A stretch of 64,000 nt of DNA, taken from the NCBI RefSeq assembly GCF_004792695.1, contig NZ_SRXU01000002.1, positions 248,001 through 312,000 of the forward strand, written 5' to 3'. Under the pieces are notes generated by a model, which saw only the letters and a list, made by a program, of their open reading frames with translations, did no database searches and was not told where the DNA came from. Positions 16,547-26,668 of the stretch are shown in pieces; position 1 is the stretch's first letter; every line of letters starts with the position of its first letter. A program made the translations under genes and the position numbers. This stretch comes from Sphingomonas naasensis. Its GTDB lineage: Bacteria > Pseudomonadota > Alphaproteobacteria > Sphingomonadales > Sphingomonadaceae.

Positions 16547-19500
16547 ATGACCAGGATTTCCGGGAACCACGCGTTCAAGGTGGCGCGTCGGCTGCGCAGC
16601 GCGCTGCTCGTCACCACCGCCATGACCATCGGCGGCGCCGGCCAGGCCTATGCGCAGAGCGTCGACACGCCCGCCGGCACGCCCCAGATCGTCAATATCG
16701 GCGGCTCGGCCAATATCGCGGTCGACGCGACCAGCGCGACCGGCGCGCCCACGGCAGTGCAGCTCCAGACCAACGGCGGCACGATCGACGTCTCGGTCGA
16801 CACGGTGACCACCACGGCGGCGCAGGGTGCCGGCGGCGCGGCGGTCCACCTCCTGACCAGCGGCGACAAGGCGATCACCGGCGCGTTCGATTCGATCACC
16901 GTTTCGGGCGACGGCGACAGCGGGGCGCTGATCGCGCGGACGGATTCCGGCGCGATCACGCTCGATATCGGCAGCGTCGAATCCACCGGCAACGTCACGC
17001 TCGGCGTCTATGCGCAGAGCACGAACGGCAACGTCGCGGTTACCGGTGACTCGGTCGTGCTTCGCGGAAGCGGATATGACGACACCAATGGCTGGACGGG
17101 CGACGCTTTGGTCGCGATCTCGGTCAACGGAACCGCGCGTGCGACGCTGAGCAGCGGCGAGAGCAACGGCTATATCGGCTCGGTCGCCGTGGCGAGCGGG
17201 GGCGCGGGCGCGACAGTCACCAGCGGCTATGCCAAAACCACGGGAGATCGCGGCACCGCGGTCTTCTCGGTCGCGGGAGTCAGCGGCGACGCGCGTACCA
17301 CCACCGGCACCGTCGAGGCGAGCGGCGCCTCCGCCTCGGCGGTGGCCGCGCGCGCCAATAACGGCGCGGCTTTCATCGACGCCGGCACGACCACGGTGAC
17401 GGGCGGCCAGATCAATCCCACTCTCGGCTATTCCTATGCCATCCTCGGCACCGGCAAGACGGGCGTGACGATCAACGCCGATACCACCACCGCCACCGGC
17501 CGCGGGATCGCCGGGGTCTCGGCCACCGGCGACGTGGTGATCACCACCACCGGCGACACGCATTCGGAACATCATACCGCCGTCACCATCTCGACGACGA
17601 ACAACACCACCGCGGCGCGCAACGCGACGATCAATCTCGGCGCGGGCACCACCACCTCGTCCACCGCGACGGACTATTCGACCGTCTATGTCGCCAACAC
17701 CACCAACGACGCCATCGTGAACAGCGCCGGCACCGTCACCGGCGCGGGCCCCGCGGCGGTGATCAACGTCTCGGCGGGCAACCATGTGACGGTCAACGCC
17801 AATGTGACGACCAACGCCTACACCAGCGGCGGCGCGATCTTCGCGAACGGCACCAACGGCACGACGGTCAATGCGGTCGACACGACCGCCGCCGGGGCGG
17901 CGATCACCGCCGTCTCCGCCACCGGAGACGTCGTGGTGGCGACGACCGGCGACACGCATTCGACCGCCAGCAATGCGATCGCCGTCAGCACCGCGATCGT
18001 CACCGGGCTCACCGCTCCCGGCGGGAACGTGACGATCTCGACGGCCGCGGACAGCGTCACCTCGAGCGGGGCGACCAATACCGGCACGATCGGCGCCACG
18101 GCGCGCGGCAACCTGACGCTCGCGATCGCCGGCGCGGTCACCGGCAGCCAGACCGCGGCCGCCACCATCGGCGGCGCCGCCAATACCGGCTCTGTCGTCG
18201 CCAATATCTACGCGGTGACGAACAGCGGCACCCGCGAGGCGGTGTCGTTATCGGGCGCTGCCGGAGTCGATGCCACCATCGGCACGGCGCACGCCAACGC
18301 GTCGACCACCAACGTGGTGCAAGCCGCATCGCAGAACGGGAACGTCGTGTTCGATCTCGGCTCGGTGACGGGTTCGGCGGCGAACTTCATGGTCAACGCC
18401 GTCGCGTCGAGCCCCGCCGGCAGCGTCACGATCTCGGCTGACGAGGTCGTCAACACCAACACCACCGCGCCCACCCCGGCGCTCGCATCGGGCGGCATCC
18501 TCGGCGTGGCGCGCGGCGGCGTCACCATCGTCGCGGGCCATGTCGAGGCGCAGGGCGTGGCGATCCGCGCGCTGACCAACACCGGCGGGACCACGCTGGG
18601 CGACGGCCATATCTCGATCACCACGACCGGCGACATCACGTCGCGGGGCAGCAACGCGATCAGCGTCGGCGGTCTCGCGAAGAGCTTCGACGTCACGCTG
18701 GCGGCGGATCATGTCGTCTCGGGCACGGTCGGCACGATCGTCGCGGGCGGCACCCGTAGCGGCACCGGCGGCGACGCGACGATCACCAACAACGGGACCG
18801 TCGCGGCGCGCGGCGCGGCCGAAACCGCGATCGGCGCGACCACTTTCGGCAATCTGACGGTCCACTCGAACATCGTGACGGTCGAGGGGCTCGCGGCCCC
18901 GACCAGCATCTTCACCCCCGGCGGCTTCTCGCTGGTCAGCACCGGCGGCGGCAATGTCAGCCTCGACAGCATCAGCGCCACGGTATCGGGCGAAGGACGC
19001 TATGGCGCGTTCCTCGACACCAACGGCGCCGGCGCGATCACGGTCGATTCGGGGACGGTATCGAACGACGCGGACTATATCGCCGCGATCAGCGCGAACA
19101 CCGAATCCGGCGCGATCCTGATCACCAGCGGCACCGCGACCGCACGCGGCGAAGGCGCGCATGGCATCGACGCCACTTCGGTGTCGGGCGCCATCACGAT
19201 CACGGCCGGGACGACGACCGCGAACGGTCGCGGCATCGACGCCTATAGCGACAGTGGCGACGTCTCGATCACCACGACAGGCAATACCAGCTCGCTCGAG
19301 GACGGTCCCGCGATCGGCGCCGACGGGCACGACGTCTCGATCCTGCTCGGCCAGGGCACCATAACCGACGGATTCGAGGGCGGCATCGAGGCCGAGGCCC
19401 GCGGCAATCTGGTGATCGACGCGCGCGGCACGATCCGCGGTCAGGACGACGACGCGATCGGCATCGCGGCCGAGGCCGCGGGCACGGTCAGCATCCGGTC

Positions 19501-22500
19501 GAACGTCATCGAGATCACCGGCACCGGCGAGGATCCCGGCACCACCGCCGGCTTCCGCAGCGGCCAGGGCGGCATTGCCGTCGAGGCCGGCGACGGCGCG
19601 GTCTCGATCGCGAGCAACAGCGTCACCGTGGCGGGCGACAATCGCTACGGCATCTATGTGCTCGGCAACGGCGCCATCGACGTCGCTTCGGCCGCCTTGC
19701 GCTACGACGCGCGCGACTCCGCCGGCATCATGATCCTCGGCGGCGAAGGCGATGTCCGCGTGACCAGCGGCGCGTTGACCGCCACCGGCGCCAGCGGCGC
19801 GGGCATCGTGGCGCGCACCACGTCGGGCGATATCACGATCACCGCCGATCAAACCCATGCCGAGGGCGACGGCATATTCGGCAACTTCACCGCCGACGCG
19901 GTGGTCGGCATGTCGCAGACCGGCGACGTCTCGATCACCAGCAACAACGCGTCGAGCGCCGGCAAATGGGGCAGCGCCATCGCGGCCACCGGCGCGAGCG
20001 TGTCCGTCACCAGCGGCACCGCGGCCGCGACCGGCGAGGGCGGCACAATCGTTTTCGCCAGAGCCACCGGCGGCGACGCTACGGTCGCAAGCGCGAACCT
20101 CCAGTCCAGCGGCGCGGGAACCACTGCGATCTTCGGCATCGCCGAGACCGGCGCGCTTTCGATCACCAGCGACTCGATCGTATCCACCGGCGCCGGCAGC
20201 ATCGGAATCAACGCGATCGGCAACGCCAGCACATTCGTCCGAACGGGCAACATCGCCACCCGCCACATTGCCGTGGTTGCGCGCGCAGACCACGGCCTCA
20301 CCACATTGGACGTGAACGGCGCAGTATCGTCCGCCAGCTCGAATGGCATAGTCCTGAATGGCGCCGGCACGGTAACGGTCGCAGCCAATGCCTCAGTCAC
20401 GGCAGCGATGTACGGCGTCACCAGCGGCGCCATGCTCCGGCTCGACAACGCCGGCACCATCAGCGGCGAAGTGGGCGTCAATCTTTCCTACCCGGCTTCG
20501 GTCACGAATAGCGGCACGATCGAAGGGCGAACCGCCGCGATCGTCCTCGGCGATCCTTACGCAACACCCGTGCCGACGACGCTGACCAACAGCGGGACGA
20601 TCCGCAGCAGCGACGGCAATGGTCTGCAGATCAATCTGGCCGCGACGAACCTCGTCAATTCGGGACGGATCGACGCGGGCGGCCTCGGGATCGACGTCCT
20701 CGGCACCCTCGAGCTCGACAATAGCGGGACGATCGTTTCGGCGGGGACCGCGGTGCGCTCGGCCAACGCGGCCAAGATCGTGAACAGCGGGTCGATCACC
20801 AGCAACGGCGGCACCGCCGTGCTCGCGCTGCAGGGCGGCGTCCTCGAAAATCGCGGCACCATCCGGGCTTCGGGCGTCGCCATCGTCGCCGGCGGGGCGA
20901 CGGTGATCGACAATGCCGGACGCATCGAAAGCGCGACCGGCGTTGCCGCAACGCTGGGCGGCGGCGATGACCGGCTGATCCTGCGCACCGGTTCGAGCAT
21001 CGCAGGCGCAGTAAACGGTGGGGCCGGCGTCGACAGCGTCAGCCTGATCGGCAGCGTCGCGCAGCCGGCGGCCAGCCAGTCGATCGGCCGTCTCGTCAAT
21101 TTCGAGACGCTCGCGGTCGACAGCGGCTATTGGACCGCGAGCGGCGCCGGCAGCGAATTTTCGCAGGTCACGATCGCCAACGGCGCGACGCTGGCGGTCG
21201 ACGCGGTCGACGGTCTGAGCGCGATCCAGGCGGATATGGTGGTCAACAATGGCCGACTGCTGGTCAACGCCAGCGGCGCGACGGCGGTGGTGCTCGACGA
21301 CGTCGCCATATCGGGCAATGGCAGCCTGACGCTGGCGGGATCGGGGCGGATGGTGCTCGCCTCGCCCGATCTGGTCTATACCGGCGCGACCAATGTCGAG
21401 GGTGGCGTTCTCGAACTGACCAGCGGCGACCTCGCCGGCGACCTGGTGATCAGCGCCGGCGGCACCTTCCGCCTCGGCAATGGCGGGGCCAGCGGCACGC
21501 TGGGCGGCGCGATCGTCAACAACGGCGCGTTCATCTATGACCGCTCTGACAGCTACACGATCGCCGGTGATTTCAGCGGCAGCGGCGCGCTCACCAAGAA
21601 CGGCGCCGGCGTGCTGACCTTCGGCGGCGACTACGCCTTCACCGGCACTACCACGATCAACGGCGGCGGCCTCAAATTCACCGGTCAGCTGGCCTCCGAT
21701 AGCGAGATCAACCTCGCCTCGGGCACGCTGGACCTGTCGCAAATCGAGGGTGGCGCGCAGACGATCGGCGAGCTTGCCGGATCGGCTTCGGGCACCGTCG
21801 AGCTCGGCAGCAGCGCGCTGACCGTCAATCAGACGAGCAACACCGCCTTCGCGGGCACGATCTCGGGCGATGGCGGCATCACCAAGACAGGAAGCGGCAC
21901 GCTCAACCTGACCGGCAACAGCGACTATACCGGCGACACCGCGGTTCAGGGCGGCACGCTCAAGGTCAACGGCTCGATCGGCCAATCGACGGTCGTGATG
22001 TCGGGTGGCGCCACGCTGGGCGGCAACGGCACGATCGGCGGCCTCGAAGGCAGCGGCGGCAACATCGCGCCGGGCAACTCGATCGGCCATCTCACGGTGG
22101 CGGGCAACATCATGTGGAACCCGGGCTTCGTCTATCAGGTCGAAGTCAACAATGCCGGCGAGGCGGACCGCATCGACGCGACGGGCACCGCGCAGTTGGG
22201 CGGCGCGACGCTTCAGGTCCTGCCCGAAGCCGGACGCTATCGCGGACGCACCGCCTATACGATCCTGACCGCGGCGGGCGGCGTGAGCGGGACGTTCGGG
22301 ACGATCACCAGCAATTTCGCCTTCCTCACCCCGTCGGTGACCTATGGCGCGACCACCGTCACGCTCGCCCTCACCCGCAACGACGCGGCGTTCGACACCT
22401 TTGGAGTCAATGCCGGCCAGATCGGCGTCGCCAACGCGATCGAGGCGCTCGGCCCGGGCAACGCGCTGTTCGAGGAGACGCTGCTACTGCAGGACAGCGC

Positions 22501-23440
22501 GGTCCGGCCGGCCTTCGCCTCGGTTACCGGCGAAATCTATGGCGGCATTGCCGGCGGGACGATCGAGAACATGGCAGCGCTGCGCCGCAGCCTGACCGGA
22601 CGCACCGCGCCGGAGGGCACGGGCTTCTACGCCTGGGGCAATTCGCTGGGCAATTGGGGCGACGCCGGCGCCACGTCGCGCAGCGATCATCTCTACACCA
22701 GCCAGGCCGGGCTGCTCGGAGGGTTCGGCTATTCAACCGGCAAGCTCGACGTCGCGCTCGGCTTTGCCGGCACCAAATCGACCTTCCGCTCGCAGGGCGA
22801 AGCGCACGGTAAGTCACGCGCGATCGCGGGGACGCTCGGCTATGGCGCCGAGAGCGGTTTCTGGGCGAAGCTCGGCGGCAGCTATGCGTGGAACGAGTTC
22901 GACGTCGCGCGCCGGTCGGCGCTGGGCGCGCTCTCGCAGAGTCTCACCGGCGCGTTCGACGGCAACAGCAGCCAGGTCTTCGGTGAGGCCGGCCTCATGG
23001 TCCGGTCCGGGCAGGTCGCCTTCGGTCCCTTTGTCGGCCTCAGCCAAGTCAGCACCAGGAGCGACGCGGTGCGCGAAGCCGGCGGCGCGACCGGCCTCGC
23101 CATCGATGCGGACAGCCGCGACGTCACCTTCGGGCTGGCGGGGCTGAAGGTGAAGGGGCTGCCGAGCTCGAACGTCGCCGGCATGTCGGTCAATCCGAAC
23201 GCGTCGGTCGCGTGGCGACATGCCTGGGGAGATACCGATCAGGTGCTCGGTGCCCGCTTCACCGGCGCAACGTCCGGCTTCGATATCCTCGGACCGATCG
23301 TCGCGCGCGACGCGGCAGAAGTCGGTCTGGGCGTCGAAGCCCGCGCGGGCCGCTTCGGCTTCAGCATCGGCTATACCGGTACCTTCGCCCGTCAGTGGAG
23401 CAACCATTCGGGCCAGGCGTCGGTCTCGATCCGCTTCTAG
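16547..23440 (+). CDS. Giant autotransporter adhesin (type Va secretion)
   Basis: This 2297-residue autotransporter has an extended signal peptide at residues 1-37 (SALLVTTAMTIGGAGQAYA). A very long Thr/Gly/Ala/Asn-rich beta-helical passenger runs to about residue 2000. It contains recurring units such as TGDVVITTTGDTHS, TGDVVVATTGDTHS and SGDVSITTTGNTSS. PATR-type repeats near the end of the passenger (GGTLKVNGSIG, GATLGGNGTIGGLEG, NIAPGNSIG) precede the junction YQVEVNNAGEADRIDATG. The autotransporter beta-domain covers roughly the last 280 residues and ends in VSIRF with a terminal Phe. The start is fixed by GGGGGT 6-7 bases upstream. The passenger is nearly cysteine-free, as usual. A role in adhesion or biofilm is likely from the family; no protease or lipase motif was seen. 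It shares the PATR and junction region with the autotransporter at 42176-45952. Confidence 0.95.
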   Translation: MTRISGNHAFKVARRLRSALLVTTAMTIGGAGQAYAQSVDTPAGTPQIVNIGGSANIAVDATSATGAPTAVQLQTNGGTIDVSVDTVTTTAAQGAGGAAVHLLTSGDKAITGAFDSITVSGDGDSGALIARTDSGAITLDIGSVESTGNVTLGVYAQSTNGNVAVTGDSVVLRGSGYDDTNGWTGDALVAISVNGTARATLSSGESNGYIGSVAVASGGAGATVTSGYAKTTGDRGTAVFSVAGVSGDARTTTGTVEASGASASAVAARANNGAAFIDAGTTTVTGGQINPTLGYSYAILGTGKTGVTINADTTTATGRGIAGVSATGDVVITTTGDTHSEHHTAVTISTTNNTTAARNATINLGAGTTTSSTATDYSTVYVANTTNDAIVNSAGTVTGAGPAAVINVSAGNHVTVNANVTTNAYTSGGAIFANGTNGTTVNAVDTTAAGAAITAVSATGDVVVATTGDTHSTASNAIAVSTAIVTGLTAPGGNVTISTAADSVTSSGATNTGTIGATARGNLTLAIAGAVTGSQTAAATIGGAANTGSVVANIYAVTNSGTREAVSLSGAAGVDATIGTAHANASTTNVVQAASQNGNVVFDLGSVTGSAANFMVNAVASSPAGSVTISADEVVNTNTTAPTPALASGGILGVARGGVTIVAGHVEAQGVAIRALTNTGGTTLGDGHISITTTGDITSRGSNAISVGGLAKSFDVTLAADHVVSGTVGTIVAGGTRSGTGGDATITNNGTVAARGAAETAIGATTFGNLTVHSNIVTVEGLAAPTSIFTPGGFSLVSTGGGNVSLDSISATVSGEGRYGAFLDTNGAGAITVDSGTVSNDADYIAAISANTESGAILITSGTATARGEGAHGIDATSVSGAITITAGTTTANGRGIDAYSDSGDVSITTTGNTSSLEDGPAIGADGHDVSILLGQGTITDGFEGGIEAEARGNLVIDARGTIRGQDDDAIGIAAEAAGTVSIRSNVIEITGTGEDPGTTAGFRSGQGGIAVEAGDGAVSIASNSVTVAGDNRYGIYVLGNGAIDVASAALRYDARDSAGIMILGGEGDVRVTSGALTATGASGAGIVARTTSGDITITADQTHAEGDGIFGNFTADAVVGMSQTGDVSITSNNASSAGKWGSAIAATGASVSVTSGTAAATGEGGTIVFARATGGDATVASANLQSSGAGTTAIFGIAETGALSITSDSIVSTGAGSIGINAIGNASTFVRTGNIATRHIAVVARADHGLTTLDVNGAVSSASSNGIVLNGAGTVTVAANASVTAAMYGVTSGAMLRLDNAGTISGEVGVNLSYPASVTNSGTIEGRTAAIVLGDPYATPVPTTLTNSGTIRSSDGNGLQINLAATNLVNSGRIDAGGLGIDVLGTLELDNSGTIVSAGTAVRSANAAKIVNSGSITSNGGTAVLALQGGVLENRGTIRASGVAIVAGGATVIDNAGRIESATGVAATLGGGDDRLILRTGSSIAGAVNGGAGVDSVSLIGSVAQPAASQSIGRLVNFETLAVDSGYWTASGAGSEFSQVTIANGATLAVDAVDGLSAIQADMVVNNGRLLVNASGATAVVLDDVAISGNGSLTLAGSGRMVLASPDLVYTGATNVEGGVLELTSGDLAGDLVISAGGTFRLGNGGASGTLGGAIVNNGAFIYDRSDSYTIAGDFSGSGALTKNGAGVLTFGGDYAFTGTTTINGGGLKFTGQLASDSEINLASGTLDLSQIEGGAQTIGELAGSASGTVELGSSALTVNQTSNTAFAGTISGDGGITKTGSGTLNLTGNSDYTGDTAVQGGTLKVNGSIGQSTVVMSGGATLGGNGTIGGLEGSGGNIAPGNSIGHLTVAGNIMWNPGFVYQVEVNNAGEADRIDATGTAQLGGATLQVLPEAGRYRGRTAYTILTAAGGVSGTFGTITSNFAFLTPSVTYGATTVTLALTRNDAAFDTFGVNAGQIGVANAIEALGPGNALFEETLLLQDSAVRPAFASVTGEIYGGIAGGTIENMAALRRSLTGRTAPEGTGFYAWGNSLGNWGDAGATSRSDHLYTSQAGLLGGFGYSTGKLDVALGFAGTKSTFRSQGEAHGKSRAIAGTLGYGAESGFWAKLGGSYAWNEFDVARRSALGALSQSLTGAFDGNSSQVFGEAGLMVRSGQVAFGPFVGLSQVSTRSDAVREAGGATGLAIDADSRDVTFGLAGLKVKGLPSSNVAGMSVNPNASVAWRHAWGDTDQVLGARFTGATSGFDILGPIVARDAAEVGLGVEARAGRFGFSIGYTGTFARQWSNHSGQASVSIRF

Positions 23441-23449
23441 CGATTGCCT

Positions 23450-23483
23450 GCCGGGGCGCCGTCCGCGATGGCGGCGCCCCGGC
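23450..23483. terminator. Hairpin between convergent autotransporter and kinase genes
   Basis: Perfect 12-base arms (GCCGGGGCGCCG / CGGCGCCCCGGC) with a 10-base loop lie just after the autotransporter stop. The gene on the opposite strand ends at 23536. The symmetry and location suggest a bidirectional terminator, although no T run follows on either strand. Confidence 0.55.
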
Positions 23484-23535
23484 AACCCGGCAAGTCGAGC
23501 CGCGGCACAGGCGCGCGCCCGGACGCACACGGGCG

Positions 23536-25254
23536 TCACACTTCGGCGTATTTCACGGAGGATGTGACGAGCTGGTTTACCCGCCCGGCCAGCTCGTCGA
23601 GGGAGAAAGGCTTGGTGACCATCGCCATGTTGGTTCCGAGGAAGCCCGAGCGGATCGCAGCGTTCTCGGCATAGCCGGTGATGAAGAGGATGGGCAGCCC
23701 GGGCCGGTGCATCCGCGCGGTCTCCGCCAGTTCGCGGCCGTTCATGCCGGGCAAACCGACATCGGATATCATCAGATCGACACGCTCTTCCGAGGCGAGG
23801 AAAGGCACCGCGTCGAGCGGATCCGCGAACTCGATCGGTTCGTAGCGCAGCTCCTCGAGAACCTCGCGCACCAGGAGCCGAACCGCGGGATCATCCTCCA
23901 CCACGAGCACGCGCTGCCCGCAACCATCGGGAGCGTGTGACACGGTTTTGAGCGGCGCGACCGGCTGAGCCTCGGTTATCGGCAAATAGAGTTTGACCGA
24001 CGTTCCCAGACCGGGCTGGCTATGGATACGCACCGCGCCGCCGCTCTGGCGGACAAAGCCGTAGACCATCGACAATCCCAGCCCCGTTCCCTGCCCCAGC
24101 GGCTTGGTGGTGAAGAACGGCTCGAAAACCTTCTGGATCAGGTCCGGGGCCATGCCGACGCCGGTATCGGAGACGGCGACGACGACGTAGCGGCCAAGGG
24201 CCAGCCCGGGCCGGGTCGCGACATGCGTCTCGTCGAGATCGGCCAGCGTCGTTTCGATGGTGAGCGCGCCGCCGTCGGGCATCGCGTCGCGCGCATTGAT
24301 CGCCAGATTGAGGATGGCATTCTCGAGCTGGTTGGGATCGATCATCCCCGGCGGCAGGTCGGCGGCGAGCGCGAGGCTGAAATCGACCTTCTCGTCGATG
24401 GCACGCTCGACGAGGTTCGCCATCGACTGGATCAGCTCGTTAACGGCGACGGGCTTGGGATCGAGCGTCTGTCGCCGCGAAAAGGCCAGCAAACGATGCG
24501 TGAGCGCCGCCGCCCGCTCCGCGGACAATGTCGCGGCGTCCATATAGCGATCGAGGCCGTCGGTCCGGCCCGAGGCGATCCTGCGGCGCATCAGATCGAG
24601 CGATCCGATCACGCCGGTCAACATGTTGTTGAAGTCGTGCGCGATGCCGCCGGTGAGTTGGCCCACCGCTTCCATCTTCTGACTTTGCCGAAGCGTCGCC
24701 TCGGCGCGCTCGCGCTCCGCGGTCTCGGCCGTGAGCCGGCGCAGCGCGTCCTCGAGCTCCACGGTGCGGGCGTTCACCTGGGCTTCGAGCTGACCGGCCG
24801 CTTCGGCGAGTGCCCTTGCGTTCTCCTCGAGCGCGTCGCGCTGCTGCTGAATCTGGCGCCGCTGCTGATGCAGGTCGAAAAAGACGCCCGCCTTGCCGCG
24901 CAGCACATCGGGCTCGATCGGCTTCTGGATGAAGTCGACCGCCCCCGCCTCATAGCCGCGGAACCGCCTCTGGGTATCGGTGGTGCCCGCCGTCAGGAAG
25001 ATGATCGGCACATGGCGCGAGCGCTCGCTGCCGCGCATGAACTCGGCCAGCTCGAACCCGTCCATCCCCGGCATCTGCACGTCGAGCAAGGCGAGTGCGA
25101 CATCGTGCTTGAGCAGCAGCTCGAGCGCCTCCTCGCCCGAGCGCGCCTTGAGGCAGGCCAACCCGTCACGCCGCAGCAGCCCCTCCAGCGACAGGAGGTT
25201 CTCCGGCAGGTCATCGACAATCAGGAAATTGACCGGATCCGGGATGCTGCTCAT
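23536..25254 (-). CDS. Soluble REC-histidine kinase-REC hybrid protein
   Basis: This 572-residue cytoplasmic hybrid kinase has no membrane span. Receiver 1 is at residues 8-125 (phospho-Asp in LALLDVQMPGMDG, Lys in IQKPI). A coiled coil spans about 130-195. HisKA has its His in GGIAHDFNNML near residue 207. HATPase_c is near 310-425 (NAILNLAINARDAM, VSDTGVGM, GQGTGLGLSM). Receiver 2 is at 445-560 (VLVVEDDPA, LMISDVGLPGMNG, KPFSL). The HDFNN type of kinase core followed by a C-terminal receiver is common in alphaproteobacteria. The start overlaps the CheB stop as ATGA. It is the last gene of a four-gene signalling operon, so its N-terminal receiver may take phosphate from the membrane kinase (inference). 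No input ligand is indicated. Confidence 0.94.
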   Translation of the reverse strand: MSSIPDPVNFLIVDDLPENLLSLEGLLRRDGLACLKARSGEEALELLLKHDVALALLDVQMPGMDGFELAEFMRGSERSRHVPIIFLTAGTTDTQRRFRGYEAGAVDFIQKPIEPDVLRGKAGVFFDLHQQRRQIQQQRDALEENARALAEAAGQLEAQVNARTVELEDALRRLTAETAERERAEATLRQSQKMEAVGQLTGGIAHDFNNMLTGVIGSLDLMRRRIASGRTDGLDRYMDAATLSAERAAALTHRLLAFSRRQTLDPKPVAVNELIQSMANLVERAIDEKVDFSLALAADLPPGMIDPNQLENAILNLAINARDAMPDGGALTIETTLADLDETHVATRPGLALGRYVVVAVSDTGVGMAPDLIQKVFEPFFTTKPLGQGTGLGLSMVYGFVRQSGGAVRIHSQPGLGTSVKLYLPITEAQPVAPLKTVSHAPDGCGQRVLVVEDDPAVRLLVREVLEELRYEPIEFADPLDAVPFLASEERVDLMISDVGLPGMNGRELAETARMHRPGLPILFITGYAENAAIRSGFLGTNMAMVTKPFSLDELAGRVNQLVTSSVKYAEV

Positions 25255-25823
25255 GGGGTTCCAAGCTTCACTAGATAGGCTGTTATCGCATCGAGCGACA
25301 TTGATCGAGCCTCGCGGCAGGACGCTATCGCGGCGGCAGGCATGGCGGATGCGAATGCGTCACCGGGATCCTCGACGAGCGCCTCGCCGCCCGCTTCGGC
25401 AACCGCGCGCAGGCCGCGCGCGCCATCCTCGTTCGCGCCGGTCAGGATCACGCCGACGAGCGCGGGACCGAAAACCTCCGCCGCGCTTTCGAAGAGCACG
25501 TCGATCGACGGCCGCGAATAGAGCACCGGCTCGTCCACCGACAACGACACGGTGCGATCTTCAGCAACGAGCAGATGATAGTCGGATGGGGCGAAATAGA
25601 CCCAGCCGGGCTGGATCGGCTCCTTGTCGTCGGGCTCCCTGACCGTGACCGCGCATCGCCCTTCGAAGAGCAACGCGATGTCCGAACCATCAGGCGGTAC
25701 GTGGACCACGACGAGCATCGGTATCGGATAGCCCGCCGGCAGCGCCGGCAGGATCCGCGAGAGCGCCTGGATCGCCCCTGCCGAGGCGCCGATCACGATC
25801 GCCTGGACCGCCGGGATGCTCAT
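25251..25823 (-). CDS. cheB: CheB-type protein-glutamate methylesterase, catalytic domain only
   Basis: This 190-residue stand-alone CheB methylesterase domain hydrolyses glutamyl methyl esters or deamidates glutamines on receptor-like targets. The triad is visible: Ser in VIGASAGA, His in VVVHVPP and Asp in LTGANEDGARG. It has no receiver domain, unlike classical chemotaxis CheB. It is coupled by 4-base overlaps to CheR upstream and to the hybrid kinase downstream. No methyl-accepting protein, CheA or CheW gene is present in the window, so this set looks like a non-chemotaxis signalling operon. Confidence 0.93.
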   Translation of the reverse strand: MSIPAVQAIVIGASAGAIQALSRILPALPAGYPIPMLVVVHVPPDGSDIALLFEGRCAVTVREPDDKEPIQPGWVYFAPSDYHLLVAEDRTVSLSVDEPVLYSRPSIDVLFESAAEVFGPALVGVILTGANEDGARGLRAVAEAGGEALVEDPGDAFASAMPAAAIASCREARSMSLDAITAYLVKLGTP

Positions 25824-26668
25824 CCGTCGCGCCGCTGGTAGATTTTCTCCTCGCGCACGAAGTCGGTGAAGGAGGAAGCGTGCTCGGAGAAGCGCAGCGT
25901 CTCCTTCGAACCGAGCCCGAGAAATCCGCGCCGCGTGAGCGAGTCACGAAACAGCCCGACCGCGCGATTTTGCAGCGCGCGGTCGAAATAGATCATCACG
26001 TTGCGGCACGAAATGAACTGGCATTCGGCGAAGACCGCGTCGGTGACGAGGCTGTGATCGGAAAACACGACGCGGCTCCGCAGCGTCTTGTCGAACGCCG
26101 CCCGGCCATAAGCGGCGGTATAATAGTCCGACAGCGAGGTCTTGCCGCCCGATTTCTGGTGGTTCTGGGTGAAGGTCTTGATGCGATCGAGCGCGTAGAC
26201 GCCGTTCGCGGCATTCTCCAGCGCGCCCGGATTGATGTCGGTCGCGTAGAACAGAGTGCGGTCGAACAGGCCTTCTTCCTGAAAAAGGATGGCCATCGAA
26301 TGCAGCTCCTCGCCGCTGCTGCACCCGGCGATCCACACCTTGAGCGAGGGATAGGTCCGCAGATGGGGCACTATCTTTTCGCGGATGGCCCGGAAATAGG
26401 AGGGATCGCGAAACATCTCGCTGACCTGCACGGTCAGATAGTCGAGCAGCCGCGGAACGACGGTGGCGTCGCGGAGCAGCGCGTCCTGCAGCGCCGAGAA
26501 GCTGGCAAAACCAAGCTGCAGGCGCGCCTGACGCAGCCGGCGCTTGATCGACACGCCGGCATAGTTCCGGAAATCATAATGATAGCGCCGGTACAGCGCC
26601 TCGAGCAGCAGGTGGATCTCGATATCCTCGACGGCGTCGCCCGCCACCGGGGTCAGCGTGGCATCCAT
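25820..26668 (-). CDS. cheR: CheR-type protein-glutamate O-methyltransferase
   Basis: This 282-residue S-adenosylmethionine-dependent methyltransferase has an N-terminal helical CheR domain (YHYDFRNYAGVSIKRRL, LQLGF) and a catalytic domain with VWIAGCSSGEELHS, YATDINPGALENA and FISCRNVMIYFD. The length fits the core enzyme without TPR or PAS additions. The start lies inside the 3' end of the large kinase gene (16-base overlap) and the stop overlaps cheB. The target is unknown; the coiled-coil region of the adjacent CHASE3-GAF kinase is a candidate because no chemoreceptor is near. Confidence 0.93.
   Translation of the reverse strand: MDATLTPVAGDAVEDIEIHLLLEALYRRYHYDFRNYAGVSIKRRLRQARLQLGFASFSALQDALLRDATVVPRLLDYLTVQVSEMFRDPSYFRAIREKIVPHLRTYPSLKVWIAGCSSGEELHSMAILFQEEGLFDRTLFYATDINPGALENAANGVYALDRIKTFTQNHQKSGGKTSLSDYYTAAYGRAAFDKTLRSRVVFSDHSLVTDAVFAECQFISCRNVMIYFDRALQNRAVGLFRDSLTRRGFLGLGSKETLRFSEHASSFTDFVREEKIYQRRDG

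Noticed and set aside
16493..20293. Long minus-strand frames (488 and 681 codons) opposite the autotransporter
   Set aside because: Arg/Asp/Ala-rich antisense products of a repetitive GC-rich gene; no motif and no ribosome site.
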